A DNA stretch of 64,000 nt from Paracoccus salipaludis (GTDB lineage Bacteria > Pseudomonadota > Alphaproteobacteria > Rhodobacterales > Rhodobacteraceae), in NCBI RefSeq assembly GCF_002287065.1, contig NZ_NSJZ01000002.1:310001-374000 (forward strand), written 5' to 3'. The notes beneath the pieces were generated by a model that was given only the letters and a program-made list of their open reading frames with translations, was not told where the DNA came from and did no database searches. How positions within the stretch are numbered: position 1 is the first letter of the stretch; each line of letters starts with the position of its first letter. This document shows, in pieces, positions 17,776-26,810 of this stretch. Both the position numbers and the translations under genes were made by a program.

Positions 17776-17946
17776 ATGATCACATTCCTGATCACCGTTT
17801 TCCTTGGACTTCCGACCGTGACCACGACCGGTTGCCCCATTCTCCAGCCAAATGGAAATGTCTGCTGCATTCTGCCGTCAGGGCAGCAATGCTGCTCTCC
17901 CACTTCCGACATGAACGGTCGCCCGACCGGTTGCAATTGCTACTGA
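17776..17946 (+). CDS. 56-aa cysteine-rich peptide with hydrophobic N-terminus
   Basis: A short gene with a proper ribosome-binding site (TTGGAGG) 6 bases before ATG 17776. The product has a hydrophobic start (MITFLITVFLGL) and seven cysteines at 20, 30, 31, 39, 40, 53 and 55, in a CC...CC...CxC pattern like small disulfide-knotted secreted peptides. I recognise no family. By my count its GC is about 55%, clearly lower than the surrounding genes. It lies 28 bases after the propeller protein gene on the same strand. A secreted, disulfide-bonded toxin, inhibitor or structural peptide is possible; none is shown. Confidence 0.65.
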   Translation: MITFLITVFLGLPTVTTTGCPILQPNGNVCCILPSGQQCCSPTSDMNGRPTGCNCY

Positions 17947-18221
17947 ACCGACTTCGCCCAGACCCCTGCTGAGCGACCGCCATACGGTCCGCCCGATGTT
18001 CGATGCAGGTGATATCGTGCCGAGTTGCCTTCACGTGTCATCCGGGGCTTTGCCCTTTCGGCCGTGCGCCTGTCCCGCGGCTTTCTCCATCCCGCTCCCG
18101 CGGCCTGCCGCAAGGACTCTTGCCGCAGGTCATTCCGCTGCGCCGTCCCTCGCCGCGCTACCGCTGTGGCCCGGGGGCCGGGCGGTGCCGTCACATGGTT
18201 TTTCCCGATGGGGGGTTTCAG

Positions 18222-20108
18222 ATGTTCCGCACCGTCGCATTCGTCGCTGTCCTCGCCCTGAGCGCCCTTTGCCGAAGCGGGGCGGCAGCGCAGGATTTCT
18301 TTGCCGAGGACGAGATCCTCAGGGTCTCGCCCCGCGCCTCGGCGCCGCTGGTCCAGGCTCTTGTCGACAACCAGGCGATGCTGGCGGCGCGTGACATCGA
18401 CACGCGCCTGCGGGTGTCGCATTTCCTTGCCCAGATCATGACCGAAACCGGCGGATTGCGGCGGCTGGACGAGAACATGAACTATTCCGCCACGCGCCTG
18501 ACCCAGGTCTTCAGCCGCCGCGTGGTGACGCCGGCGAAGGCCGCCGCGCTGGCGGGCCAGCCCGAGGCCATCGCCAACTGGATATATCGCAACCGGCTGG
18601 GCAACGGCGGTCCCGAAACCGGCGACGGCTGGGCCTATCGCGGGTCGGGCTACATCCAGCTGACCGGCCGGACCAACTATCGCCTGCGCGGCGAAGAGAT
18701 CGGCCTGCCGCTGGAAGGGCAGCCCGACCTGGCGCGCCAGCCGGGGCCCGGCCTGGAAGCCGCCGCCGCCTACTGGGCGGCGCGCAGGATCAACGTGCCG
18801 GCCGATCTCAACGACCGGCGGGGCATCAGGCGGCTGGTGAACGGTCCCAGGATGGAGGGGCTGGATCAGGCGATCCTGTGGCACAACCGCATCTGGTCCG
18901 GCATCTACCGCGACCGCGATCCCTTCCCCAACGAGGCAGCGGCGATCGAGACCGCCCAGATCGAGGACGAACTGGACGCCCGGATGGCGCTGGACCGCAT
19001 CCTTGTCGAGGAAGGCTTCGCCGAATCCGGCGCGCTTGAATCCGGGGGCGAGGAGGCGGCCGCGCAGGCGCTGCGGGAGTATCAGGAAAGCCGGGGCCTT
19101 GAACCCACGGGTGTGCTGGACGACGACACCTTCTACGCCATCACCGATCCGGCCGAATGGCGCAACGCCGAGGACACCGAGATGGCGGCGGCCGCGCCCT
19201 TCGACGGCGATGCCGACCAGGGGGTGAGGCATGATCTGGCGGGGGCTGCGGCGGTCCCCGCGGCGCTTGACCCGAACACCGGCAGCGGCGAGGCCGAGGC
19301 CGTGGCCCTTGACGTCGACGAGGCGACGGCCTTCGCCGCGGCCGGCGGAACCTATTCCGCCTACGAGGAGGCCGAGGGGCGGCGCGAGGGGGGCAACTTC
19401 ATTCCCTTCACCGTGATCGGGAACGACGACCGCGCGGCCGTGCTGGATACGACCGCCTTCCCGTCCCGCGCCATCGTCCAGATCCTGTTCCGCAAGCGCG
19501 AAGGGTTGGGCCAGAACCTCTGCACCGGCGCCATGATCGCGCCCGACATGGTGCTGACGGCCGGTCACTGCGTCCATGGCGGCACCACGATGGGGAGCTG
19601 GTATGCCGATTTCGAGATCTTCCCCGGCCGCAACACCGGCTCCAAGCCCTTCGGCGACTGCAAGGCCACGCGGCTTTACGCGCTGCGGGGATGGACCTCG
19701 GCCCTTTTCGTGGCCGACTCGCGGCTTTACGATCTGGGCGCGATCCGGCTGGACTGCGACATCGGCCTGCGGACCGGGTGGTTCGGGGTGGCGCCGCTGC
19801 CGGACACGGCCTCCGGCCAGCCCTCGACGGTGCAGGGCTATGCCGCCGACAAGGAACCGGGGGGGCGGCAATGGGTCAGCCTCGACAGGTTCCGCGTGAT
19901 CGAGTCGCAGAAGGCCTTCTACGAGAACGACACCTTCGGCGGGACAAGCGGCTCGCCCGTCGTCACCGGCCAGGATCCCCGCATCACCTGCGTGCATACC
20001 AACGGGCTGCATGGATCGGGCAACTGGTCCCGGTTCAATGCCTGCACGCGCATCACCCCCCAGCGCCTCGCGACCATCGCGGGCTGGCTTGAGGAGGCGT
20101 CGCCATGA
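18222..20108 (+). CDS. Secreted GH19 lysin - peptidoglycan-binding - V8-like serine protease fusion
   Basis: A 628-residue exported protein (signal peptide MFRTVAFVAVLALSALCRSGAAAQ). Residues about 35-235 are a glycoside hydrolase family 19 chitinase/endolysin domain: SHFLAQIMTETGG with catalytic-type Glu75, ENMNYSATRL, and GSGYIQLTGRTNY. Residues about 275-310 (AAQALREYQESRGLEPTGVL...) look like a degenerate peptidoglycan-binding repeat. After an acidic Ala-rich linker, residues 405-625 are a trypsin/V8-type protease: TAGHC (His449), LYDLGAIRL (Asp504), GGTSGSPV (Ser576). All three protease residues are intact. ATG 18222 was chosen because the signal peptide starts there; the upstream in-frame 73 codons look non-coding. 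Overlaps the next gene by 4 nt. Confidence 0.85.
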   Translation: MFRTVAFVAVLALSALCRSGAAAQDFFAEDEILRVSPRASAPLVQALVDNQAMLAARDIDTRLRVSHFLAQIMTETGGLRRLDENMNYSATRLTQVFSRRVVTPAKAAALAGQPEAIANWIYRNRLGNGGPETGDGWAYRGSGYIQLTGRTNYRLRGEEIGLPLEGQPDLARQPGPGLEAAAAYWAARRINVPADLNDRRGIRRLVNGPRMEGLDQAILWHNRIWSGIYRDRDPFPNEAAAIETAQIEDELDARMALDRILVEEGFAESGALESGGEEAAAQALREYQESRGLEPTGVLDDDTFYAITDPAEWRNAEDTEMAAAAPFDGDADQGVRHDLAGAAAVPAALDPNTGSGEAEAVALDVDEATAFAAAGGTYSAYEEAEGRREGGNFIPFTVIGNDDRAAVLDTTAFPSRAIVQILFRKREGLGQNLCTGAMIAPDMVLTAGHCVHGGTTMGSWYADFEIFPGRNTGSKPFGDCKATRLYALRGWTSALFVADSRLYDLGAIRLDCDIGLRTGWFGVAPLPDTASGQPSTVQGYAADKEPGGRQWVSLDRFRVIESQKAFYENDTFGGTSGSPVVTGQDPRITCVHTNGLHGSGNWSRFNACTRITPQRLATIAGWLEEASP

Positions 20109-21025
20109 GGCCGCTGTCGGTCGCCGCAGCCTTGGCCCTGCTGTTGCCCTCGGCCGCAGCGGGGGACGAGTTGGACCCCACCATCGTCCATATCGAATGT
20201 TCCGAACCCGGGGGCACCCCGCGCAAGGGAACCGGCGTCGTCATCTCGCAGAACGGCATGGTCCTTACGGCAAAGCACGTCGTGCTGGGGACATCGCCGA
20301 CCAGGAGGGACGACACCAGTTGCTCGGGCAGCCTAGGCCATGCGCTTGCGGGGAAAAGCGGGATGTCGTTCCAGACGGTCAGTACCGCCTATGACGCGGC
20401 GCTGCTGAAATATCCCGGGCTCGTCGATGCGCCGCATGTGCAGTTCTGCCAGGTCGAGCCGCGCCACAAGCGCGCCGAGGTGATCGCCTCGGGCTTTCCC
20501 CTTCTCAGCGCCACCGGCCAGCCGTCCGAGCGCAAGGGGATCCTGGCCACGATCGAACCTGACGGAAAGGGCCTGCTGGAAAGCGACGCCGCGACCACCA
20601 GCGGGATGAGCGGCGGGCGCGTGACGTTCACCGAGAACGGCACCCTTGTCGGCATCGTCTCGGGCGTCTCGCCCGACCCCGCGACGGGATATCCCAACGC
20701 CTATGCCGTCCTTGCGGCCAGCCGCCTCGCGCCCGAGTTCGGCCAGTTCGGTCTGGCCTCAGATCCCGCGCTCTGCGGCGCGAGACAGCGCATTGTGCCC
20801 ACGGTGGTCGACTCGGCCGCCCCGTGGGTTGCGGGTGACGACCCGCTGCCGCTGGGGATGAAGGCGGGCGAGGGCTTCTGCTACCTGGTCCGTGTCTGGG
20901 GCGAGTTCGACGACATCGCCGACGCGGTCGAGATCGCACTGCAGGACGGGGAATACGTGCTGCAGGGCAAGAACGCGTCAAGCCCCGGCGACCATGGCGC
21001 CGTCGCCGAATGCGTCCGCTTCTGA
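20105..21025 (+). CDS. Exported trypsin-like serine protease
   Basis: A 306-residue protein with a signal peptide (MRPLSVAAALALLLPSAAAG). The catalytic triad is complete: His58 in LTAKHVV, Asp97 in AYDAALLK, Ser169 in TTSGMSGGRV. Residues about 25-210 form the protease domain; the C-terminal 95 residues, with a few cysteines, are unassigned. It is joined to the lysin-protease gene by an ATGA overlap, so both are made from one mRNA. Acts in the periplasm or outside; the substrate is unknown. A role in processing its neighbours is inference. Confidence 0.85.
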   Translation: MRPLSVAAALALLLPSAAAGDELDPTIVHIECSEPGGTPRKGTGVVISQNGMVLTAKHVVLGTSPTRRDDTSCSGSLGHALAGKSGMSFQTVSTAYDAALLKYPGLVDAPHVQFCQVEPRHKRAEVIASGFPLLSATGQPSERKGILATIEPDGKGLLESDAATTSGMSGGRVTFTENGTLVGIVSGVSPDPATGYPNAYAVLAASRLAPEFGQFGLASDPALCGARQRIVPTVVDSAAPWVAGDDPLPLGMKAGEGFCYLVRVWGEFDDIADAVEIALQDGEYVLQGKNASSPGDHGAVAECVRF

Positions 21026-21249
21026 CCGGCTGATCGCCCCCCACCCGTCGCGTCGGGGCGTGTCGACGAAAGCAGCAAGTGCGGGTTCGGATGGCGCGCG
21101 CAAAGGGGTGCGGCTTCACTGGCCTTCCGCTGGCGGGCCAAATACCTTCAGAAGGCGGGGATGGGGATGGCTTTGCCGCAGGGTGAAACCGGCTCGGAAG
21201 AGCCTGGGCCGGAACCCCGCTGGAAAGCCTGATACCGACCGGAGATCTC

Positions 21250-22275
21250 ATGACCAGGATACGCGACTTCGGGATCATCCCGGGGATCATGCCCACGGGC
21301 CGGCGCAATGCCATCACCGATGTGCCGGGCCTGCGTGTAGGTCATGCGACCATCCGGGCGGGGGCCGTGAACACGGGCGTCACCGCCATCATCCCGCAAC
21401 CGGGGAACCTCTTTCAGGACAAGCTGACTGCCGCCGTCGATGTCATCAACGGCTTCGGCAAAAGCGCGGGCCTGGTCCAGGTGGCTGAACTGGGCAGCCT
21501 TGAAACGCCCATCCTGCTGACGAACACCTTCGCCGTCGGCACCTGCAGCAACGCCCTGATCCGACATTCCCTCAGCCAGAACCCGGAGATCGGGCGCACG
21601 ACCTCGACGGTCAATCCGGTTGTCTGCGAATGCAACGACGGCGTCCTTTCGGACATCCAGGCGATGGCGGTCACGGAAGCCGACGCCTTGCGGGCTATCG
21701 AGGCGGCAGGCGAGGAGGTCGCCGAAGGATCGGTCGGCGCAGGGACCGGCATGGTCGCCTTCGGCTTCAAGGGCGGGATCGGCACCGCCTCTCGCAGGAT
21801 CGTGTTGCAGGACAGGGACCATGTCCTGGGCGCGCTGGTTCTGGCCAACTTCGGCCGGGCCGGGGACCTGGTGCTGCCCGACGGGCGCAGGCCCGACCCG
21901 CGCCTGCCACCCGAGGCCGAGAAGGGCTCGATCATCGTGGTCCTGGCCACCGACCTTCCGGTGGATCAGCGGCAACTGACGCGCATCTGCCGCCGGGCAG
22001 GGGCCGGGATCGCGCGCACGGGGGCGTTCTACGGTCACGGCAGCGGCGACATCGTCCTGGGCTTCACGACGCGCAACCGCATCGCGCATCGGCCGACAAG
22101 CGAGGTTTCCCTGATCGAACGCATGTCCGACAATCGCATCGACGACGCCTTCCGGGCAGCCTGCGAGGCGACCGAGGAGGCCATCCTGAACGCGACATGT
22201 GCTGCGATCGCCGTGACCGGGCCGGACGCAGCAACGCGTCCGCTGCTTTCAGACTGGCTGCGAAGGTCTCGGTAG
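21250..22275 (+). CDS. P1 (DmpA) family aminopeptidase / D-Ala-esterase-type hydrolase
   Basis: N-terminal-nucleophile hydrolase related to Ochrobactrum DmpA and beta-aminopeptidases. These are made as a precursor and cut themselves before a Ser that becomes the nucleophile. Here the matching site is Gly226-Ser227 in EKGSIIVVLATDLP. Other family marks: ITDVPGLRVGHATI near the N-terminus, NTFAVGTCSNALI, and EGSVGAGTGMVAFGFKGGIGTASR before the cleavage site. 341 aa fits the family; no signal peptide, so probably cytoplasmic. ATG 21250 has GGAG upstream. It lies 224 bases after the protease cluster and may be a separate unit. The exact substrate (peptide, beta-amino acid or D-amino acid) cannot be read from sequence. 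Confidence 0.88.
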   Translation: MTRIRDFGIIPGIMPTGRRNAITDVPGLRVGHATIRAGAVNTGVTAIIPQPGNLFQDKLTAAVDVINGFGKSAGLVQVAELGSLETPILLTNTFAVGTCSNALIRHSLSQNPEIGRTTSTVNPVVCECNDGVLSDIQAMAVTEADALRAIEAAGEEVAEGSVGAGTGMVAFGFKGGIGTASRRIVLQDRDHVLGALVLANFGRAGDLVLPDGRRPDPRLPPEAEKGSIIVVLATDLPVDQRQLTRICRRAGAGIARTGAFYGHGSGDIVLGFTTRNRIAHRPTSEVSLIERMSDNRIDDAFRAACEATEEAILNATCAAIAVTGPDAATRPLLSDWLRRSR

Positions 22276-22557
22276 GCAGCAGGCAAAGCTTCGTCCGCAG
22301 AACTCGGCGGCTTCATCCCGGACGCCCGGCACCTCCGCCGGACCGGGGATGCCGGGCAGGAGGGGCACCCCGCAACCCCGATCCTTCCCTCAGGCGGACC
22401 TGCGCATCCCCGACGTCCGAACGCAGACGCTGCCGCCGGTCCGCTTCTTCACGACCAAGACGGCGCTTGTGGCTGCGCTCAGGTCTGCCCGGCCCGGTCA
22501 AGGGGCCGGGCGCTGCTGCCGACAGGATAGGGACGGCAGCAGCCGGCCCCATGGTCG

Positions 22558-24543
22558 TCAGGCGCTGCCGATGCGGCCGCCGCCCTGACGGGTGATCGCG
22601 ACAACCGCCGGGCGGACCGGCATCGCCTCGTCGAAGTCGGGCCAGCGGGTCGAAAGGTCCTCGTAGAAGGACGGCCGGCCATGGCCGTCCCAGTCCTCGC
22701 CGCCGTCGCCCGGATGCTGGACCGCGACGAAGAAGGTCGTCATGTCCGCGGTCGGGCAGGGGCCGCAAAGCTCGGCCCCCACCGGGACACGGTAGAACAG
22801 GCGCGAGGTGCCGCGCGCCTCGCCTTCGGTGTCCACGGCCCACAGCCCGTCGGTGCGCCCCGTGTCCGAGGGCGAGTTGCCGTCGGTCGAGACCCACAGC
22901 CGCCCCTCGGCATCCACGGCGGCGTTGTCGGGCATGCCGAACCAGCCGTTAGCGGTCGTTTCGGTCGAGAAGGTCGCGCCCACCTCGGCCACCGAGGGGT
23001 CGCCGCACTGAAGCAGGATCTCCCACCGGCCGGTGGTGGCGGTGAAGTCCTGACCATCCTCGATGATCTCGATGATATGGCCGAAGGCGTTCTTGGCACG
23101 GGGATTGGCGGCGTCCGCTTCTTCGCGCTTGGTGTTGTTGGTCAGCATCACATAGGCGCGGCCCGCGGCGGGGTTCGGCTGGATGTCCTCGGGGCGGTCC
23201 ATGGGCGTCGCTTCCAGCAGGTCGGCGGCGCGGCGCGTTTCGATCAGCACGTCGGCCTGCGAGTCAAAGCCGTTCGCGGCGGTCAGCGGGCCCTGGCCGT
23301 GGATCAGCGGCAGCCACTCCATCGAGCCGTCCTCGTCGAAGCGCGCGACATACAGCGTGCCCTCGTCCAGCAGGTCCATGTTGGCGGCGCGGTCGTCAGG
23401 ATTGAACCGGCCCGCCGTCACGAACTTGTAGACATAATCGAAACGCTCGTCGTCGCCGAGGTAGAAGACGACGCGGCCGTCCTTCGCCACGACGCTTTCC
23501 GCGCCCTCGTGCTTGAAGCGGCCCAGTGCCGTGCGCTTCTTCGGGACCGAGTTCGGGTCCATGACATCCACCTCGACGATCCAGCCGAAGCGGTTGGGCT
23601 CGTTCGGCTGCTTCGAGACGTCGAAGCGGTCGTGGAACCGGCCCCAGGCATAGGTGGATCCGGGGATTCCCAGGCGCTCGTAGTTGGCGGCTTCCTTGTG
23701 ACCCGCCGGAAGCTCGCCCATGAAGTAGCCGTAGATATTCTCCTCGGCCATGATGTAGGTGCCCCAGGGCGTGATGCCCCCCGCGCAGTTGTTGATGGTG
23801 CCCAGCACCCTCGTGCCCGTCGGGTCGTCGGGCGTCTGCATCCGGGCATGGCCTGCGGCGGGGCCGCGGATCTCCATGGGGGTGTCGGCGGTGATGCGGC
23901 GGTTCATGGGGCCGTCCAGCACGACTTCCCACTTCCCGGCGGCGTTCCTGCGGATCTCGACCACGGTGCCGCCATGGGCCGCCATCTCGATGTCCACGCG
24001 CGGGCCGTCGGCGTCCTTGACGGTGACCTCGCCGTCCTTGACCGTGACGATGCCGGGGAACATCAGGTGTTCGTTGGTGTATTCGTGGTTGACGCACAGC
24101 AGGCCGCGGTCGGTCGCGCCCTCCAGCGGCACGAAGCCCACGAAGTCGTTGTTGTAGCCGAACTGGCGGCGCTGGGCCTCGGCTGTCTGGGCCGTGGGGT
24201 CGAACTCGGGCGAATCCGCGAACAGCCTGTCGCCCCAGCGCAGCAGGACGTCGGCGTCATAACCCTCGGCCACGTGGTGATCGGCGTCCACGCCCGCCTC
24301 GACCTCGGGGAAGCTGAAGGCCGATCCGCCCTGCGCCCTGGCTTCGGACGCGGCCATCATGGCCAGGGGGCTGACGGTTGCGGCAATGGCCGCCGTCGCC
24401 ATCGAGCCCTTCAGGAAGCCGCGCCGGGAAAAGCGGGCCGCGATGATCTCTCCCATCGTGCGGTTCGCGGTCGGGTTGGTGCCCGGCCCGTCGGCTTGCT
24501 CAAGCCGCGTCGAGCGGAAGGGGGTCTGGGTCTGGTCCGTCAT
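22558..24543 (-). CDS. phoX: Tat-exported PhoX-family alkaline phosphatase
   Basis: Calcium/iron-dependent phosphomonoesterase family (PhoX, DUF839) that frees phosphate outside the inner membrane. The N-terminus has a twin-arginine signal, FSRRGFLKGS, followed by a hydrophobic stretch and ARAQGG. The body shows PhoX segments such as LLCVNHEYTNEHLMFPG, NNCAGGITPWGTYIMAEEN and AVQHPGDGGEDW. 661 residues is normal. A ribosome-binding site (GGAGA) precedes ATG 24541-24543, and a Pho box lies about 85 bases further up, so PhoB control under phosphate starvation is expected. Confidence 0.9.
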   Translation of the reverse strand: MTDQTQTPFRSTRLEQADGPGTNPTANRTMGEIIAARFSRRGFLKGSMATAAIAATVSPLAMMAASEARAQGGSAFSFPEVEAGVDADHHVAEGYDADVLLRWGDRLFADSPEFDPTAQTAEAQRRQFGYNNDFVGFVPLEGATDRGLLCVNHEYTNEHLMFPGIVTVKDGEVTVKDADGPRVDIEMAAHGGTVVEIRRNAAGKWEVVLDGPMNRRITADTPMEIRGPAAGHARMQTPDDPTGTRVLGTINNCAGGITPWGTYIMAEENIYGYFMGELPAGHKEAANYERLGIPGSTYAWGRFHDRFDVSKQPNEPNRFGWIVEVDVMDPNSVPKKRTALGRFKHEGAESVVAKDGRVVFYLGDDERFDYVYKFVTAGRFNPDDRAANMDLLDEGTLYVARFDEDGSMEWLPLIHGQGPLTAANGFDSQADVLIETRRAADLLEATPMDRPEDIQPNPAAGRAYVMLTNNTKREEADAANPRAKNAFGHIIEIIEDGQDFTATTGRWEILLQCGDPSVAEVGATFSTETTANGWFGMPDNAAVDAEGRLWVSTDGNSPSDTGRTDGLWAVDTEGEARGTSRLFYRVPVGAELCGPCPTADMTTFFVAVQHPGDGGEDWDGHGRPSFYEDLSTRWPDFDEAMPVRPAVVAITRQGGGRIGSA

Positions 24544-24625
24544 CGCTGTCTCCTGCGTGAGCGCCGGTCGGCGCGCTCCGTGGCCTTGTGCGGTTCTCCG
24601 CCTGCCGTGGGCTTAGGAGGAGATC

Positions 24626-24643
24626 GTGAAGGTCACGTGACAG
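24626..24643 (-). promoter_or_regulatory. Pho box upstream of phoX
   Basis: On the minus strand: CTGTCAC-GTGA-CCTTCAC, two 7-bp direct repeats separated by 4 bp, as in the PhoB-binding consensus (CTGTCAT repeated). The first repeat matches 6 of 7 and the second 4-5 of 7. Position and orientation suit activation of phoX. Confidence 0.7.
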
Positions 24644-24695
24644 ACCGGGTGCGTCCGAGGTTTCCGCCTTTCGCGCGATGAGGCGTCCGGTCCGG

Positions 24696-26810
24696 CTAGC
24701 CGCCGCCCACGGCCCTGAACTCCACGCGCGCCGAGCGGCCCTTTGCATCGACAACCGTCAGCGCGGAAAAACCGCGGGACGCGGGCAGTTCCGCCACCGG
24801 TTCGGCCTGCCGGATCGCCACGGGCGCGCCGTTCAGCAGCCAGTTGTAGGGCGGGGTGCCGCCCTTCGCCCGCACGACCAGCGCGGGGGAGGTCAGTTCG
24901 ACCTCGGCGCCATCGGGGGGAAACTGGATCGTCAGCGGCTCGGGCGCGCGCGGGGCCGGACCGGGGGGCGGCAGTTCCCCTGCCGGGGCGAAGCGGCGCA
25001 GGGGGCGGGGCAGGACGGCGTTCGGGACCGTCAGCGCGGCCTCGGGCGGGGGTGGCAGGGGGACGGTGCGGGGACCCAGCGCGTCGAACAGGTCGAACAG
25101 GACCGGTGCGGCATAGTCGCCGCCAAAGGCGCCCGGCACGGGCGTTCCGTCCGGGCGGCCCATCCAGACGCCCGCGACGAAGCGTCCGTCGAAGCCGACC
25201 GCCAGCGCGTCGCGGTGGCCGTAGCTTGTGCCGGTCTTGTAGGCCACGCGCCCCGCCGCGCGTCCCTGCGGCGGCAGGATGCCCGAAAGCACGTTGGCCA
25301 CCTGCCAGGCCGCGACCGGGCCGAAGGCGGGCGCGCCCGGCGGCTCGGCCGTGCAGGGCCGGTCGTGCAGCCGCACAGGCCTGCCCCCGCGGGCAAGCGT
25401 CGCATAGCCCTCGACCAGATCGGCAAGGCTCACGCCCGCGCCCCCCAGCACCACGGCCAGCCCCGGCGCATCGCCTTGCAGCGACAGATCCATCCCCGCG
25501 CGGCGGAAGGCCGCCATGAGGCGCGCAGGCCCCAGCGCCTCGGCCACCCGCACCACCGGCAGGTTCAGCGATTCCACCAGCGCCTGCCGGATCGTCACCG
25601 TGCCCCGGAACCGGTTGTCGAAGTTCTGCGGCTGCCAGCGGCCGAAGGCGGCGGGGCGGTCCTCGATCAGCGTCTCGGGGTGGATCAGCCCCTCGTCGAA
25701 GCCCAGCGCATAGACGAAGGGCTTCAGCGTCGATCCCGGCGAGCGCAGCGCCCGCGTCATGTCCACGAAGCCGCCCGACGCGCTGTCGGCAAATTGCGCC
25801 GTGCCGACCTGCGCCAGGATGTCCCCGCTGCGGTGATCGGCCAGCAGGATCGCGGCCGACACCTGCTCGGCCTGGCCCGCGACCGCCCGGGCGGCCAGCC
25901 GCTCGGCGGCGGCCTGCAGACGGGCGTCGATGGTCGTCTCAATCCGCGGCGCGCCCGGGTTTTCGCGGCGCAGCCGGTCGGCCAGCAGCGCGGCATGGGC
26001 GGGGAAGGGGCGGCGGCGATCGGGCAGGAGCGTGGCGCGGGCGGTTCCGGCGGCCTCGGCGTCGATGATCCCCAGGGTCAGCGCCCGGTCGATCACGCGG
26101 TCCCGCGCGGCCCTTGCCGCGGCCCGCGCCTGTGGCAGATCGGGGCGGCGAGTCTCGGGCGACTGCGGCAGGGCCACCAGCAGGGCGGATTCGGCGGGGG
26201 TCAGGCGGCGCGGTTCCTTGCCGAACCACATCAGGCTCGCCGCGCGCACCCCCTCGGTGTTGCCGCCATAGGGCGCGAGCCGAAGATACAGGTCGAGGAT
26301 GCGGTCCTTTCCCAAGCGCCGTTCCAGCGCCAGCGCGACCCGCGCCTGCCGCAGCTTGGCGCGCCAGTCCCCCGTCGCCCCACGCTCCAGCAGCCGCGCC
26401 GTCTGCATCGACAGGGTCGAGGCGCCGGACACGATGCGGCCGTGCGTGACCGCCTGCCACGCGGCGCGCAGGATGGCGCGGCGGTCCACGCCGTCATGGG
26501 TGCGGAAGCGCCGGTCCTCCCACCCGACGAGCATCGACAGGAAGCGCGGGTCCACCCCTTCCTGCGGGGGCGAAAGCCGCCACAGCCCGTCGCCCACCGG
26601 AAAGGCCCGCAGCAGCGTGCCGTCGCGGGCGAGAACCTCGGTCCCGACCGGCACGGACAGCGGCGGCAACTCGGTCGCGTCGATCCAGCGGTCCCAGGCG
26701 GTGCGCGCCCGGTCCCCGCCGTGGGCTGCCAGTCCCAGCGCGACGGCCAGCGCGATCAGGCGGCGGCCGAGGCGGCGCTCGGCCTCAGGGCGTGACGAGG
26801 GTGCGGCCAC
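24696..26810 (-). CDS. pbpC: Penicillin-binding protein 1C
   Basis: Bifunctional peptidoglycan synthase anchored in the inner membrane. The 704 residues comprise an N-terminal membrane helix, a glycosyltransferase-51 domain with catalytic-type Glu in GWEDRRFRTHDGVD and SGASTLSMQTARLL, a transpeptidase domain with SPGSTLKP (SxxK serine), a later Ser-x-Asn-type ESLNLP and KTGTS, and the C-terminal beta domain characteristic of PbpC (about 600-704). Its start overlaps the end of the upstream alpha-2-macroglobulin gene by 26 nt, the same pairing as pbpC with yfhM in E. coli. In that pairing the macroglobulin is thought to protect and the synthase to repair the wall. Confidence 0.93.
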   Translation of the reverse strand: MAAPSSRPEAERRLGRRLIALAVALGLAAHGGDRARTAWDRWIDATELPPLSVPVGTEVLARDGTLLRAFPVGDGLWRLSPPQEGVDPRFLSMLVGWEDRRFRTHDGVDRRAILRAAWQAVTHGRIVSGASTLSMQTARLLERGATGDWRAKLRQARVALALERRLGKDRILDLYLRLAPYGGNTEGVRAASLMWFGKEPRRLTPAESALLVALPQSPETRRPDLPQARAAARAARDRVIDRALTLGIIDAEAAGTARATLLPDRRRPFPAHAALLADRLRRENPGAPRIETTIDARLQAAAERLAARAVAGQAEQVSAAILLADHRSGDILAQVGTAQFADSASGGFVDMTRALRSPGSTLKPFVYALGFDEGLIHPETLIEDRPAAFGRWQPQNFDNRFRGTVTIRQALVESLNLPVVRVAEALGPARLMAAFRRAGMDLSLQGDAPGLAVVLGGAGVSLADLVEGYATLARGGRPVRLHDRPCTAEPPGAPAFGPVAAWQVANVLSGILPPQGRAAGRVAYKTGTSYGHRDALAVGFDGRFVAGVWMGRPDGTPVPGAFGGDYAAPVLFDLFDALGPRTVPLPPPPEAALTVPNAVLPRPLRRFAPAGELPPPGPAPRAPEPLTIQFPPDGAEVELTSPALVVRAKGGTPPYNWLLNGAPVAIRQAEPVAELPASRGFSALTVVDAKGRSARVEFRAVGGG

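Noticed and set aside
22276..22557. GC-rich inverted repeat GCCCGGCCCGG...GGGGCCGGGC as the phoX terminator
   Set aside because: Stem is imperfect and without a T-run; left uncalled. No gene seen in this gap.
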